A stretch of DNA of 64,000 nt, from contig JASGKH010000002.1 of NCBI GenBank assembly GCA_047600785.1, forward strand, positions 1,550,001-1,614,000, written 5' to 3'. Position numbers and translations under genes: made by a program. This DNA is from Breznakibacter sp047600785 (GTDB lineage: Bacteria > Bacteroidota > Bacteroidia > Bacteroidales > Marinilabiliaceae). Shown here piece after piece: positions 7,272-16,534 of the stretch. Below the pieces are notes generated by a model. It did not search any database. It saw nothing but the letters and a program-made list of their open reading frames with translations, and was not told the DNA's origin. Every line of letters starts with the position of its first letter. Positions within the stretch are counted from its first letter, which is position 1.

Positions 7272-7319
7272 AAAAGAAAAGCCCCCGTGGAGCAATTGCT
7301 CCACGGGGGCTTTTCTTTT
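7272..7319. terminator. Perfect 48-bp palindromic terminator at the end of the pectin operon
   Basis: The sequence is a perfect inverted repeat, with 24-bp arms meeting at AATT. It has a GC-rich core (GCCCCCGTGGAGC) flanked by AAAAGAAAA on the left and TTTTCTTTT on the right, so it can terminate in both directions. It starts 14 bp after the stop codon of the last GH105 gene. Confidence 0.95.
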
Positions 7320-7332
7320 AAGGCGAAACCGG

Positions 7333-8643
7333 TTATTTCGTTACCCGGATCTTATCGTACTGGGCATCTGCCGATATTTCCGTGTATTTCTGTGCATAAG
7401 CCATTTCGACCAACGCACGCAGCACGGGCCCTTCGCCCATGGGCGCATTTTTCTGCGTGGGACGGTTGTAGTAGAAGGACAAGGAGGGCATGATTCCCGT
7501 GCCGACACAAATGGCGGTGACATCGCCCGTATCGGTCATCTTGGCCATCATTCCCTTCAGCCCTTCGAAAGCGGCATAAACATAGTCTTTGTTGATCCAC
7601 CCCATGCGTACGCCCCTGGCGATGGCGAACACGAACATGGCGGTACCGGTGATTTCTTCGTAGGAATCGGTTTTATCCAGCAATTGGTACCACAACCCGT
7701 TCTTGCCCTGATACTGCAATACGCCGATGACCTGGCGGTTGAAGTTTTCGAGCAAGTCGGCCCTTTTGGGGTGTCCGGCAGGCAACATGGTAAGCAGGTC
7801 GGCCTGGGCCATCAACATCCAGCCGTTGGCGCGCGACCAGTGCGCGACCCCGTGTTCTTTCACATCGGTATGGTAGCAATGGTAATATATTTCCTTGCCC
7901 GGATGCCAGAGGTATTTATGGTAATTCAATACCTGGTCGGCAGCATCGTCAAAATATTTCACATCTCCCGTCATCTTGCCCATGCGTGCAAGGAAGGAAA
8001 CCCCCATGAAAAGATCGTCGGCCCAAATGGTGTTTTCGTGAGGCCAGATGCGCGCAATGGTGCCGTCGTCCAAACGCGGTTCGGCATGCATCAGGTGTTC
8101 TGCGGTGGTATTGATGTAATCCAGGAAGGCTTTGTCGGGTTTGCGCATGTGCAAGTCGATCAGGCCGGCCCCCATCGGGCCGTTGTCATCCAGCCGCTTG
8201 TGACGGAAAACCATGTGCCAGCTCAATGGGCGAACGGCACGCCAACCGCCTTCGGCAAGGGCTTGGTTGTACTGTTTTTCAAAGTATGCCAGGTTGCCTT
8301 CGTTGAACACGAAGTTCATGTTCCGGAGGACATATTCTTCGTACTTTTTGTTTCCGGTGAGGTCGGCCAGTTCAAGTAAAGCAATGCTGAGCACGCCGTT
8401 GGTATAATGCCAGTCGTTGTACTGGCTGGATACCTTCATGCCCATGGTAAAGGGCGCCCCTTTCAGGTTATGGTATGTTTTGTTGTTTGCTTTGTCAACA
8501 AACGTGTAAGGGGTTTCGGCAATAATGCTGTCGGCAATGGTTGCCGACAGCTTTTCTGGTTTTTCCGTTGCCTGGGCAAACAGGTTTCCTGCGGATAACA
8601 TCAACCACAGGGACAATATTGCAGGTTTTCGCCGCGTCATCAT
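7333..8643 (-). CDS. GH105 unsaturated rhamnogalacturonyl/galacturonyl hydrolase, first copy
   Basis: This family removes the 4,5-unsaturated uronic acid that pectin lyases leave at the non-reducing end. The signal peptide ends near GNLFAQ, so the protein is exported to the periplasm. It has the six-hairpin (alpha/alpha)6 barrel signatures, with WADDLFMG around residue 215 holding the catalytic Asp that corresponds to the Asp in YteR-type enzymes. HWSRANGWMLMA follows near 280. The length of about 436 residues is normal for the longer Bacteroidota branch. The start at 8643 (MMTRRK) gives a clean signal peptide; 8667 is also open. It is the last gene of the susC-led operon. Confidence 0.92.
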   Translation of the reverse strand: MMTRRKPAILSLWLMLSAGNLFAQATEKPEKLSATIADSIIAETPYTFVDKANNKTYHNLKGAPFTMGMKVSSQYNDWHYTNGVLSIALLELADLTGNKKYEEYVLRNMNFVFNEGNLAYFEKQYNQALAEGGWRAVRPLSWHMVFRHKRLDDNGPMGAGLIDLHMRKPDKAFLDYINTTAEHLMHAEPRLDDGTIARIWPHENTIWADDLFMGVSFLARMGKMTGDVKYFDDAADQVLNYHKYLWHPGKEIYYHCYHTDVKEHGVAHWSRANGWMLMAQADLLTMLPAGHPKRADLLENFNRQVIGVLQYQGKNGLWYQLLDKTDSYEEITGTAMFVFAIARGVRMGWINKDYVYAAFEGLKGMMAKMTDTGDVTAICVGTGIMPSLSFYYNRPTQKNAPMGEGPVLRALVEMAYAQKYTEISADAQYDKIRVTK

Positions 8644-8765
8644 TTGTTCAATCCACATAGAATTCATTTGTCTAAATAATCTGTCATTAACCGGTCACGC
8701 GAAACCCCATGCCTTTTAGCCGTGCTCCTTTGCATGGCCGGCCGGCAATCTGGTGGTCCCCGTCC

Positions 8766-10457
8766 CTACTCTTGGATGTTTTTATAAACCACCGCATCGG
8801 GTTTGGTACCGGGTGCCACTTTTAGCTTACCGGTATCGTAAGCCGACGATATCCGCACATTTTCAGTCTTCTTTCCGGCCACTTCAAAGATGGTCCTCAG
8901 ATTGGCGTCTGCTTCAAACCCTTCGACCGTCACGTTTTTTACGTTGCGTAAAAATATGGCCGGTTCCGATTCCGGGTAAATCTGTACGTTTTTCAGGCTG
9001 ATCTTGTCGGATTCGATCAATTCGGCGCCCAGTTTCGAATGCACCGTCAGGTTTTCAATGTTGATGTTCGTGATGTGGTACTCCGGCAATCCATAAAAAT
9101 ACATTGCCCTGCGTGCATTGCTGCACGTGACGTCTTTGATATAGATGTCCCTGAAAACAGGGGTCGTCTCGTCGACCGGCGCCAAGTCCTCTACCTGCGT
9201 GGTATCGTCGTCAAGTGCTTCCACGGCCGACTTCCCCCCGTAATAGAGATTGAAGTGGATGGGTTCGGTGGCTATCTCGAACATGCCGATGTTGGTGATG
9301 TGGATGTTCTCCACGATCCCTCCGCGCCCGCGGCGGCTTTTGAAGCGCAATCCGACATCCGTGCCCAGGAACTGGCAATTGGATACGGATATGTTGCGTA
9401 CCCCGCCCGACATTTCGCTGCCCACGACAAAGCCTCCGTGTCCTTTAAAAACCGTGCAGTTATCGACGATGATATTTTCGCAGGGACGGTTCCGTTTCCT
9501 GCCGTCTTCGTCCTTGCCCGACTTGATGCAGATCCCGTCATCGCCCACGTCAAACGTGGAGTTTACCACAATGACGTTCCTGCAGGATTCCAGGTCCAGC
9601 CCGTCCCCGTTTTGGGCATACGACGGGTTGCGGACCTGTATGCCATCGATGATGACGTTCTCGCACATGAGCGGGTGTATGTTCCATGCGGGGGAGTTTT
9701 GGAAGATCACTCCCTGCAGGTAAACATTCGTACAATTTTGCAGGCTTATCATCACGGGACGCAAAAAGTCCCTTACCGAAGCCCACTCCTCATCTGTTTG
9801 CAGATGGCGGGGCACGTTCATGTCGCTGATGGTATCGCCGTGCAGGTATTGGGCCGAAGGCATCCAGTAGTCGTCACGCTTGAACGCGCCTCCTTGCGAC
9901 GTGGCCCGTTTCCATAGGCCCTCGTTGACCTTTTGTTTTTTCAAAGGCCTCCAATAGTGGCCGTTCCCATCGATGGCACCGCTACCGGTGATGGCCACGT
10001 TCTCGAGATCTTTTCCCGAAACCGGCGACTGGCACCGGCGGGTATCCAATCCTTCAAACGATGTTTCGACCAACGGGTACAGATCTTTATCGGGAGAAAA
10101 CAGGATGATGGCCTTGTTCTCCAAATGAAGATCAATGTTGCTTTTTAACTCAATGGGCCCGGTCAACCAAACGCCCGAAGGCACTACCAGGCGTCCTCCC
10201 CCTTTTTGCGAAAGTGCGTCAACGGCTTTCGCAAAAGCCTCTGTGTTCAGTTCTGTGCCATCCCCGATTCCCCCGAAATCTTTTACGGATACCTGGTTAT
10301 CCGGAAATTCAGGGGGCGAAAGGACGGGCATCCCGAAAGGCAGATCCCGGTAGAGATAGGCGTACCGGTCTCCCGTTTGGATGTGGCCGCACGAAAGCGC
10401 AACTCCCATCAGTGCCAGACATGCAACCGTGAACAACGGATTCTTTCCCTTCATCAT
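8766..10457 (-). CDS. GH28 polygalacturonase-like lipoprotein
   Basis: The 563-residue protein has lipobox ALSC (Cys23) and begins the mature part with an N-terminal beta segment. The right-handed beta-helix carries GH28 active-site motifs: NGDGLD (283-288), GDDG (305-308), GHGG (339-342) and RFK (371-373). These contribute the three catalytic Asp, the His and the Arg-Lys pair. GH28 inverts and hydrolyses alpha-galacturonide links in homogalacturonan or rhamnogalacturonan. Whether this enzyme is endo- or exo-acting cannot be read from sequence. Its stop is 122 bp upstream of the GH105 start, and its own start is only 27 bp after the second GH105. Confidence 0.93.
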   Translation of the reverse strand: MMKGKNPLFTVACLALMGVALSCGHIQTGDRYAYLYRDLPFGMPVLSPPEFPDNQVSVKDFGGIGDGTELNTEAFAKAVDALSQKGGGRLVVPSGVWLTGPIELKSNIDLHLENKAIILFSPDKDLYPLVETSFEGLDTRRCQSPVSGKDLENVAITGSGAIDGNGHYWRPLKKQKVNEGLWKRATSQGGAFKRDDYWMPSAQYLHGDTISDMNVPRHLQTDEEWASVRDFLRPVMISLQNCTNVYLQGVIFQNSPAWNIHPLMCENVIIDGIQVRNPSYAQNGDGLDLESCRNVIVVNSTFDVGDDGICIKSGKDEDGRKRNRPCENIIVDNCTVFKGHGGFVVGSEMSGGVRNISVSNCQFLGTDVGLRFKSRRGRGGIVENIHITNIGMFEIATEPIHFNLYYGGKSAVEALDDDTTQVEDLAPVDETTPVFRDIYIKDVTCSNARRAMYFYGLPEYHITNINIENLTVHSKLGAELIESDKISLKNVQIYPESEPAIFLRNVKNVTVEGFEADANLRTIFEVAGKKTENVRISSAYDTGKLKVAPGTKPDAVVYKNIQE

Positions 10458-10484
10458 CTTTAAAATTTATAGTTATCCCAAACA

Positions 10485-11642
10485 CTATTTGCCCAACTCA
10501 AGACATCCCATGATAAAGGGTCCTGTGGCCTTGGAATCGTTGTCGCGTATTTTCTCGCCGACATAATACCCAAAGCTTCCGTCGCGATAGGGATTCCCAC
10601 CCAATCCGGCTACGGCACAGCATTTGGTCAGCGTCAATGTCCCATCTCCGTTTTTCACGATGAGCGTGTCCATTAGCCCGTTATAGGCTTTTTCGGCGAC
10701 CTTCCGGTATTTCTTGTCGATATACCCTTTGTTGACGGCCTTGGCATAGGAGTACATGAACATGGACGACACCGATGCTTCGAGATAGTTGCCCCCTGTA
10801 TTGCCCTTGTCCACCACCTGGTACCAAAGCCCCGTCTTGTCCTGGTATCTGGGAAGTGTTTCGGCCAAACCGCTGATCATCCCGATCAATTCGCCCCGTT
10901 GGGGATGGTCCAGGGGCACAAAGTCCAGCACGTCGACCAAAGCCATAAACCACCAGCCGATGCTGCGCCCCCAGAAGTTAGGTGACTGGCCCGTTTGCTT
11001 GTCCGCCCAGCGCTGGGTTTTGCTTTCGTCCCAGGCATGATAATACAAGCCTGTTTTGGCATCATAGGTATGTTTTGCACAAACCAGGAACTGGTTGACG
11101 ACATCGTCCATCAGCCCGGGCTGATCGAATGCAACGGCGTACCGGGCCAGGAACGGAGCTCCCATGTATAAGCCGTCGAGCCATATCTGGTGCTGGTAAA
11201 TCAGTTTGTGCCAAAAGGCTCCCTCCAGCGTGCGGGGATGCATTTTCATCTGGGCGGCAAGCCGGTCCATCGCAAGTTTGTATTTCCTGTCGCCCGTTTG
11301 TTCGTACACGTCGAACAATATTTTCCCGGGGTTGATGTAATCGATGTTGTAGGTTTCGACTTTGTAGAGATGTATCTCACCCTCGTCGTTGATAATCGTA
11401 TCGGCCCACTGGACAACGTAATCAAGGTATTTGTGGTCGTGGGTCTTTTTCCACACTTCCAGCATGGCCTGGCAGCCCAGTCCCTGCGCATAACCGAAAT
11501 ACAACCGCTTCCCATGGTCCAGTTGCCATGCCTCCGGGAAACGTCTCATCTCGGAATCTGCGAAAAGGATGCCCGTTTTTTGGGCGCTGGCCATTTGCAG
11601 ACAGGCTACCGATAGACATATCGACACGAAATAATGCTTCAT
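10485..11642 (-). CDS. GH105 unsaturated rhamnogalacturonyl hydrolase, second copy
   Basis: The 385-residue protein has a signal peptide ending QMASAQ. Its catalytic Asp is D156 in IWLDGLYMG, followed by FWGRSIGWWFMALVD at about 230-245, both hallmarks of GH105. It is closer to the YteR/YesR length than the copy at 7.3 kb and differs clearly from it, so the two are not a recent duplication and may prefer different unsaturated oligosaccharides. Two GH105 enzymes imply that a lyase makes their substrate, yet no polysaccharide lyase is encoded in the window. Confidence 0.93.
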   Translation of the reverse strand: MKHYFVSICLSVACLQMASAQKTGILFADSEMRRFPEAWQLDHGKRLYFGYAQGLGCQAMLEVWKKTHDHKYLDYVVQWADTIINDEGEIHLYKVETYNIDYINPGKILFDVYEQTGDRKYKLAMDRLAAQMKMHPRTLEGAFWHKLIYQHQIWLDGLYMGAPFLARYAVAFDQPGLMDDVVNQFLVCAKHTYDAKTGLYYHAWDESKTQRWADKQTGQSPNFWGRSIGWWFMALVDVLDFVPLDHPQRGELIGMISGLAETLPRYQDKTGLWYQVVDKGNTGGNYLEASVSSMFMYSYAKAVNKGYIDKKYRKVAEKAYNGLMDTLIVKNGDGTLTLTKCCAVAGLGGNPYRDGSFGYYVGEKIRDNDSKATGPFIMGCLELGK

Positions 11643-11725
11643 ATGCAGTAATTTTTAAGTATTAACGAGATCCCGTGCCGTGCCAATGCATATGCGCGCC
11701 AGGCACAGCGGACATGCCCTGCCCG

Positions 11726-13869
11726 TTACGGCATTGGTTTTAAGCCTTCCCACGCCACGTTCCATTTGCCGTCTTTGGGGAAGCCGGGGTTTTTCACTTC
11801 GTTGCCGTCCCAACCTGCGCACATCATGGCCACGGCGGTCAACAACCCTCCGTTGCCAGGCAGGTAAACCCGCAACCTTGAGTCCTGGTAATTATGGCCG
11901 TTGACCAAATAGGTATTGGTGCGTTTCTCCATCAAAAGGGAGCCTACGGCTTTTTCGGGCTCGCCCAAACGGGCCGCGCTCATGGCCGTCATCGGGTAGT
12001 CCCATCCCCATGTTTTGCCCCAGTTCCAATTGTCGTAAATCCAATCCAATGTGTTTTTCATGTAATCGGGACGTACCAGCTTGCACCGGGGCAATATTCC
12101 CAACGCCCCCAACACTGCCGGGTGATCGGACGTGAAACGGATATCCTTGTAAGTATCTACCGCATCTTCCGATGCCAGGTATAAACCGTCCAGCGCGGTC
12201 AGGGGAGAAAGTTTATCGATCAGTTCGTCCCATTGGGGCTTGCGTTTCTCACCGGCGCGTTCGCGCCACAACTGTGCCACCGACATTGCATAATGCCAAT
12301 AGGACAGCTCGAACGGCGGGTTGATGGTCTCCGAAGCCCTTAACGATTCCTGGGCGGGTATGATCCCTTTCAATATGTAACGTCCTTCCAACTGGTCGTA
12401 TGTCACGAACGACGCCATGAATTCGGCCGTTTCGTTCACCAGGTGCCCATATTTTTTGAGCACTTCGTCCGAAGGGTTGTTCCGGTAAACAAGTTCGGCC
12501 AGATAAATGAAATGGGGTTGCTGCCAGATCAGGAACGAGCCGACTTTCGAGGGGGCCTCCGTCCCCGAGGGGTCGGTCATCTTCATCCAGCGGGCGCCTT
12601 TGAATCCCTGCCTTTCGGCTATCTGCTTCGCAACGGGATAGGCAGTTGCATACCAATCCATGCTACGCTCCAGCAAGTCGGTCCTGTTCCAAAGGGCAAA
12701 ATGGGCGGCATGCCACCAAATCATCTCCAGATGGAACTTCCCGAACCAACTGTTGTAAGTCAGACCGGTTTCCTGCGGAGGATAGGTTCCCGCCGATTGG
12801 ATGGCCATCAGGTATTGGGACAGGACAACCCTGCGTTCCAGCTCTCTAGCCCTTTCATCGGTGCAGTTGGAAAATCGACTGCACCGCCTTTTTCCCAAAA
12901 GGCCGTCCAGTACCGGGAAGAAGCACCAAAGGCTTCCTGCGGGGCGTTGTTTAAACCGGCAGGGGCTTTATCGGTAAACTCGCAGATCAACGAAAATGTA
13001 TCGCCCACGGGTCTTAAAATAAAATAATGGGCTTCTTTTTCGGACAATACGGCTTTGCCCTGGTATTTGACGGACACGTAGTACACCGTCGAATCCAATG
13101 TTCTTTTCAGGACGAAAGAACTGTCGTTTTGCGACACGATTTCCGTTTTGTGTTTTTGCGGGGCAGTCCAATCGGTCGCATCATCCACATGGTTGCCTGT
13201 CGGATAGGGAAAGCGGAAATTGATCCCCATCTGTTTCTTTCCGATCAGGGCAGAACCCAGGGTCACCGCCAATTGGTCATGATTGGGGTGAACGGCCGTT
13301 TTGACCAGTACCGAATCGTTTTCAACATCGTATTTGCTAACCACCGCCCCATTCCATAAATCAAGGGTTTGGTTTATGTTCCTGATGTCTCCGGCCTTTA
13401 TTTTTTCCCCATTCCCATTGGTCAATTCCAATCCGACATACCCCAGATGCAACCGGTGCGGGTTGACCCGGAAGTAGTTGGCCGCATCTTGTTGCCTGCC
13501 CGGTTCGTTGAACTGAACCGCGTAGGGCTCGTCCCATCCCCTGAAATCGTAGTTCTTCAGCGTCTCTTCCGGCTTAAAATTTTGTCCGTTGGGAAAACTA
13601 TGCCATCCCCACTGTGATTGTGTCCCCAGGGGAACGCCCGCTGAGTAAAGTTCGGGGAACGTCTGCAAACCCGTCGCATCTACCGTGCAGGCAAAGTTGC
13701 CGTTCCCCACAGACAAAGACGATAGCTCTTCAAATTCTGTTATTTTGGGATTGTTTCTCTCGACCAAGGCATAGCGGTCTATTTTCCCGTTTTTTTGTTT
13801 GCCACAAGCAATGACCAACCATGAGAAAAAAACAAATGTGGCTATAGCTATAAAGGACTGCTTCTTCAT
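11726..13869 (-). pseudogene. Six-hairpin-glycosidase-like lipoprotein, broken by one frameshift
   Basis: Two reading frames together encode one protein of about 714 residues. The N-terminal frame (13869 to about 12872) starts with lipobox VIAC and a beta-sandwich-like domain containing SVGNGNFACTVD. The C-terminal frame continues with ELERRVVLSQYLMA and an alpha/alpha-barrel domain (WWHAAHFALWNR, TWGWDYPMTAMSAARLG) to 11726. The frames join if one base is added in the A4 run at 12871-12874 (T4 on the coding strand), giving AVDFSNCTDERA. The domain order resembles GH65/GH95-type enzymes, but I do not recognise the exact family. It may be a real loss of function, a phase-variable run, or a sequencing error. 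It lies between SusD and GH105 in the pectin operon. Confidence 0.8.
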
Positions 13870-14092
13870 TTTATCATGTTTAGCTAAAACATTGAATAAT
13901 AATTTCTTTGCAAACCAGATGATGATTCCCGATACCTGTATTTCAATTGAATCAGGTGCATCGCGACCTATAATAAAAGTCAGCTACATAGCGGTTGTTT
14001 CCACCAGATCGGTAAACGATCGGCTTATCACTCTTAATTGATCTAACCTCCCCCGGCCCCTCCGGAGGAGCTCAGGCACTCTTATGGGAATG
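13870..14092. other. Gap between SusD and the glycosidase gene, with a fragment of the palindromic element
   Basis: The 558-bp gap between the two minus-strand genes holds a truncated left end of the 85-bp element at 14046-14070 (acctcccccggcccctccgg) before the full copy C. The remaining 13870-14042 shows no gene and no clear promoter. The lipoprotein gene may be read through from susCD only if the hairpin at 14259-14294 leaks. Confidence 0.5.
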
Positions 14093-14216
14093 ACCTCCTC
14101 TAACCCCTCCACAGGAGGGGAACCAGAAGACGCACTGTACGTCACCTCACCCCTCCTTCGGAGGGGCCGGGGGAGGTCCGCTATTCCTGCTCTCCTCCTT
14201 TTGCACTTTTGTACTC
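14093..14216 (-). repeat. 85-bp palindromic intergenic element, copy C, inverted
   Basis: The core is 14093-14177, again exactly 85 bp, in the opposite orientation to copies A and B. It is nearly identical to copy A. The homology extends about 37 bp beyond the core (to 14216), including the aaaagtgcaaaaggagg flank. The pair is therefore an inverted repeat about 12 kb apart that spans the pectin operon. Confidence 0.9.
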
Positions 14217-14258
14217 TTCTTTGGCACTTTCCTTCGAACCTGACTCAATTCAATATTT

Positions 14259-14294
14259 CAAAAAGGGTTGCCCTCCCGCAAGAGAACAACCCTT
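14259..14294 (-). terminator. Intrinsic terminator after susD
   Basis: On the minus strand an 8-bp stem (AAGGGTTG with CAACCCTT, 14263-14270 and 14287-14294) is followed by TTTTTG. It lies about 130 bp after the susD stop and should reduce readthrough from susCD into the hydrolase genes, as is common in such loci. Confidence 0.8.
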
Positions 14295-14427
14295 CTCCTT
14301 TTTCATTATCTACTTATTAACTCTCTCTTTTCTTTCAGTGGCACCATCATCCTGTGCCGTATCCAATATTGGAAACACGGATAATTAACGGTTCGCATTC
14401 ATCCTGTCCGTCAAACCGCGCAACATC

Positions 14428-16518
14428 TCATTGGGCATAACCCGGATGTTGTGTCAGGTTCGGGTTGTCAATCATCGGGTGACCTGCAGATTTGGCCGCG
14501 AACGGAAGCAGTTCCACACAGTTTTCTTTGAAACCATAATAAATCCCGTCACTACCGTCAGGAGCTTCGATCCAGTTAGGATATTGTCCTCCGTTTTCGG
14601 ACGAACCTGTCGGTTTTGTGTAAATGATGTTGCCAATTTGCAATGCATTAAACCCGTTGGTAAAACCGACTGCTTTACGTGCATTCCCATTGTATGTGCT
14701 GGTATAAGCCTGAAACATATTGACTGGATACCATTTATCGGTAGTTTCCACGGTAATGCCATGTGCCTCTACAATTCCGGCCAAAGTTCCCTGAAACGCG
14801 GCATAATTTGCAGAACTGGTAGGAACGTCCTGAACCAATGCAATTTCGGAAGGATCCGTCAGATCGATGTAGTCAATGGCAAGGAATTTATCCCCATAGG
14901 CTTGTGCATCTTTTTGGTATTTGTAGAGACGATAAGCCGGCGCACCGGCATAGTTGCCCGTGCGATCCGAAAGATCTTTCATTGCTTGTTTGGTCGCGGC
15001 CACTTCTTTAGCCAAACGGTTCATACGGATTAGATCGGTACGGAGATTGAATTCGTTGGCAAACTCCCATTTGCGTTCCTGAACAATGGCATCTTCAAAT
15101 TCATCCTGCCCTGCAGGAATGGACATAGAACCGATACCTGCACGATCCCTCACGTCTTTCAAGGCATCCTTAGCGGCCTGTGTCGGACCGTTGTTCAGGT
15201 AATTTTGGGCTTCGGCGTACATCAACAAGACATCTGCATAACGTAATACAGGGATGTTAAGGTTACGTTGGTCGGCGGCTTGTGGTTCGATACACCACGA
15301 AATGCGGAATTTACCGGGCATGATGCACGAATAAGTGGTCCCCACATCCACCCATGTATCATCCGAAGCTCCTTTATTTAGGAAATAGATACTGTAAGCC
15401 GTACACGATACATCACGACGAGTATCATTTTCATCGAAAGACAAATAATAGGTCGGCAGCATGAACTGCATGGCTTTACGCGAGCCAAATACCCCTCCGC
15501 GCGAACCCGGATGTGCGTATACGCCAAAGCTAGAGTTGGTATTCTCGCCGTACTGTGCCAATTCCCACAATATTTCGGGCGAAGTCTCCGCAAAGTTGCG
15601 CTGACAGAAATTATACCACAAAGCCTGGAACCCGCTCATGCTGCTCTTTGCCTGAACCAAAGAGTTCTCATTCCTGGAAATGACCGCCTCACAAGCATCG
15701 CTGGCAATCTTATAAAGTTCGCTGACACGGGCATCGTCACTGCGACGTGCCATTTCTAAGGTCGACGCACTATTGGTTTCCAGGTCCCAACGCAAGGAAT
15801 AACCTCCCGCATAAAGTGCCACACGGGCCAACAGGGCATATACTCCCTGCTTGGTCAACCGTTCGTAAGTGGAATAACCGCTTTCCGAATACCAGGGCAG
15901 GTATCCGACAGCCGTCTGCAGATCGGAAATGATTTGGTCATAAATCCCATCACGTGGCGAACGTTTGGGATAGAACGTATTCTCATCATCCGGATCCATC
16001 TCCTCAAGAGGCTCCCACACTGCGGGAACGTCACCGTAAATACGTATCAGGTTATAGTAGCAAAAAGCGCGGATGGCGTATACCTCGCCCAGCAACTCAT
16101 TACGTTTTTCCGTTTCGGACATATTGCCCAACCGACTGATGGCAATATTGGTAGACTCAATGATACGATACTGTTCCTTAAAAATTGTCGTAACCGTATA
16201 AGGCGATGTGGTATCGTAAAAATAGTTGCAGACATTGTATTTCGAATTGTTCGTGCTTCCATCTTCGGAAGAGTGTACCACCGTTTCGCCCATACCCAGT
16301 TGATAGAACATTTCCTGATGGATCAACCCGCGATAGCAACCTTGCACATACATTTCGGCGGTTGCTTCGTTGGTAAACACGGTCTCGGTATCCGATACGT
16401 TATAAGCTGGCATGTCCAGCCAATCTTCACACGACGTCATTGCAAACGAAAGTGCAACCACAGAAGATATAACAAACATCTTCTTCTTGCCGGAAGGTAT
16501 AATGGATATTCTTTTCAT
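14428..16518 (-). CDS. susD-like: SusD-like surface glycan-binding lipoprotein
   Basis: The 696-residue protein has lipobox MTSC (Cys30) followed by EDWLD, the acidic pattern of surface export. The N-terminal SusD-like region has the TPR-type helices around GEVYAIRAFCYYNLIRIYGDVP (written here in part, near residue 150), the best conserved stretch of the family. The C-terminal RagB/SusD domain has RYADVLLMYAEAQN near residue 425. It is longer than the typical 500-600 residues. SusD caps the SusC barrel and captures oligosaccharide, here presumably pectin fragments given the neighbours. It starts 16 bp after the susC stop, so the two are co-transcribed. Confidence 0.96.
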   Translation of the reverse strand: MKRISIIPSGKKKMFVISSVVALSFAMTSCEDWLDMPAYNVSDTETVFTNEATAEMYVQGCYRGLIHQEMFYQLGMGETVVHSSEDGSTNNSKYNVCNYFYDTTSPYTVTTIFKEQYRIIESTNIAISRLGNMSETEKRNELLGEVYAIRAFCYYNLIRIYGDVPAVWEPLEEMDPDDENTFYPKRSPRDGIYDQIISDLQTAVGYLPWYSESGYSTYERLTKQGVYALLARVALYAGGYSLRWDLETNSASTLEMARRSDDARVSELYKIASDACEAVISRNENSLVQAKSSMSGFQALWYNFCQRNFAETSPEILWELAQYGENTNSSFGVYAHPGSRGGVFGSRKAMQFMLPTYYLSFDENDTRRDVSCTAYSIYFLNKGASDDTWVDVGTTYSCIMPGKFRISWCIEPQAADQRNLNIPVLRYADVLLMYAEAQNYLNNGPTQAAKDALKDVRDRAGIGSMSIPAGQDEFEDAIVQERKWEFANEFNLRTDLIRMNRLAKEVAATKQAMKDLSDRTGNYAGAPAYRLYKYQKDAQAYGDKFLAIDYIDLTDPSEIALVQDVPTSSANYAAFQGTLAGIVEAHGITVETTDKWYPVNMFQAYTSTYNGNARKAVGFTNGFNALQIGNIIYTKPTGSSENGGQYPNWIEAPDGSDGIYYGFKENCVELLPFAAKSAGHPMIDNPNLTQHPGYAQ

Positions 16519-16534
16519 GACTGAATTCTTTTAA

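Noticed and set aside
9039..9917. Plus-strand ORF of 292 codons inside the GH28 gene
   Set aside because: Antisense of a gene with intact catalytic motifs.
12443..13027. Plus-strand ORF across the frameshift
   Set aside because: It is antisense to both halves of the glycosidase-like gene, which have clear homology features in the opposite direction.
14084..14320. ORF at 14.1 kb
   Set aside because: It is the inverted copy of the 85-bp repeat plus terminator, not a gene.
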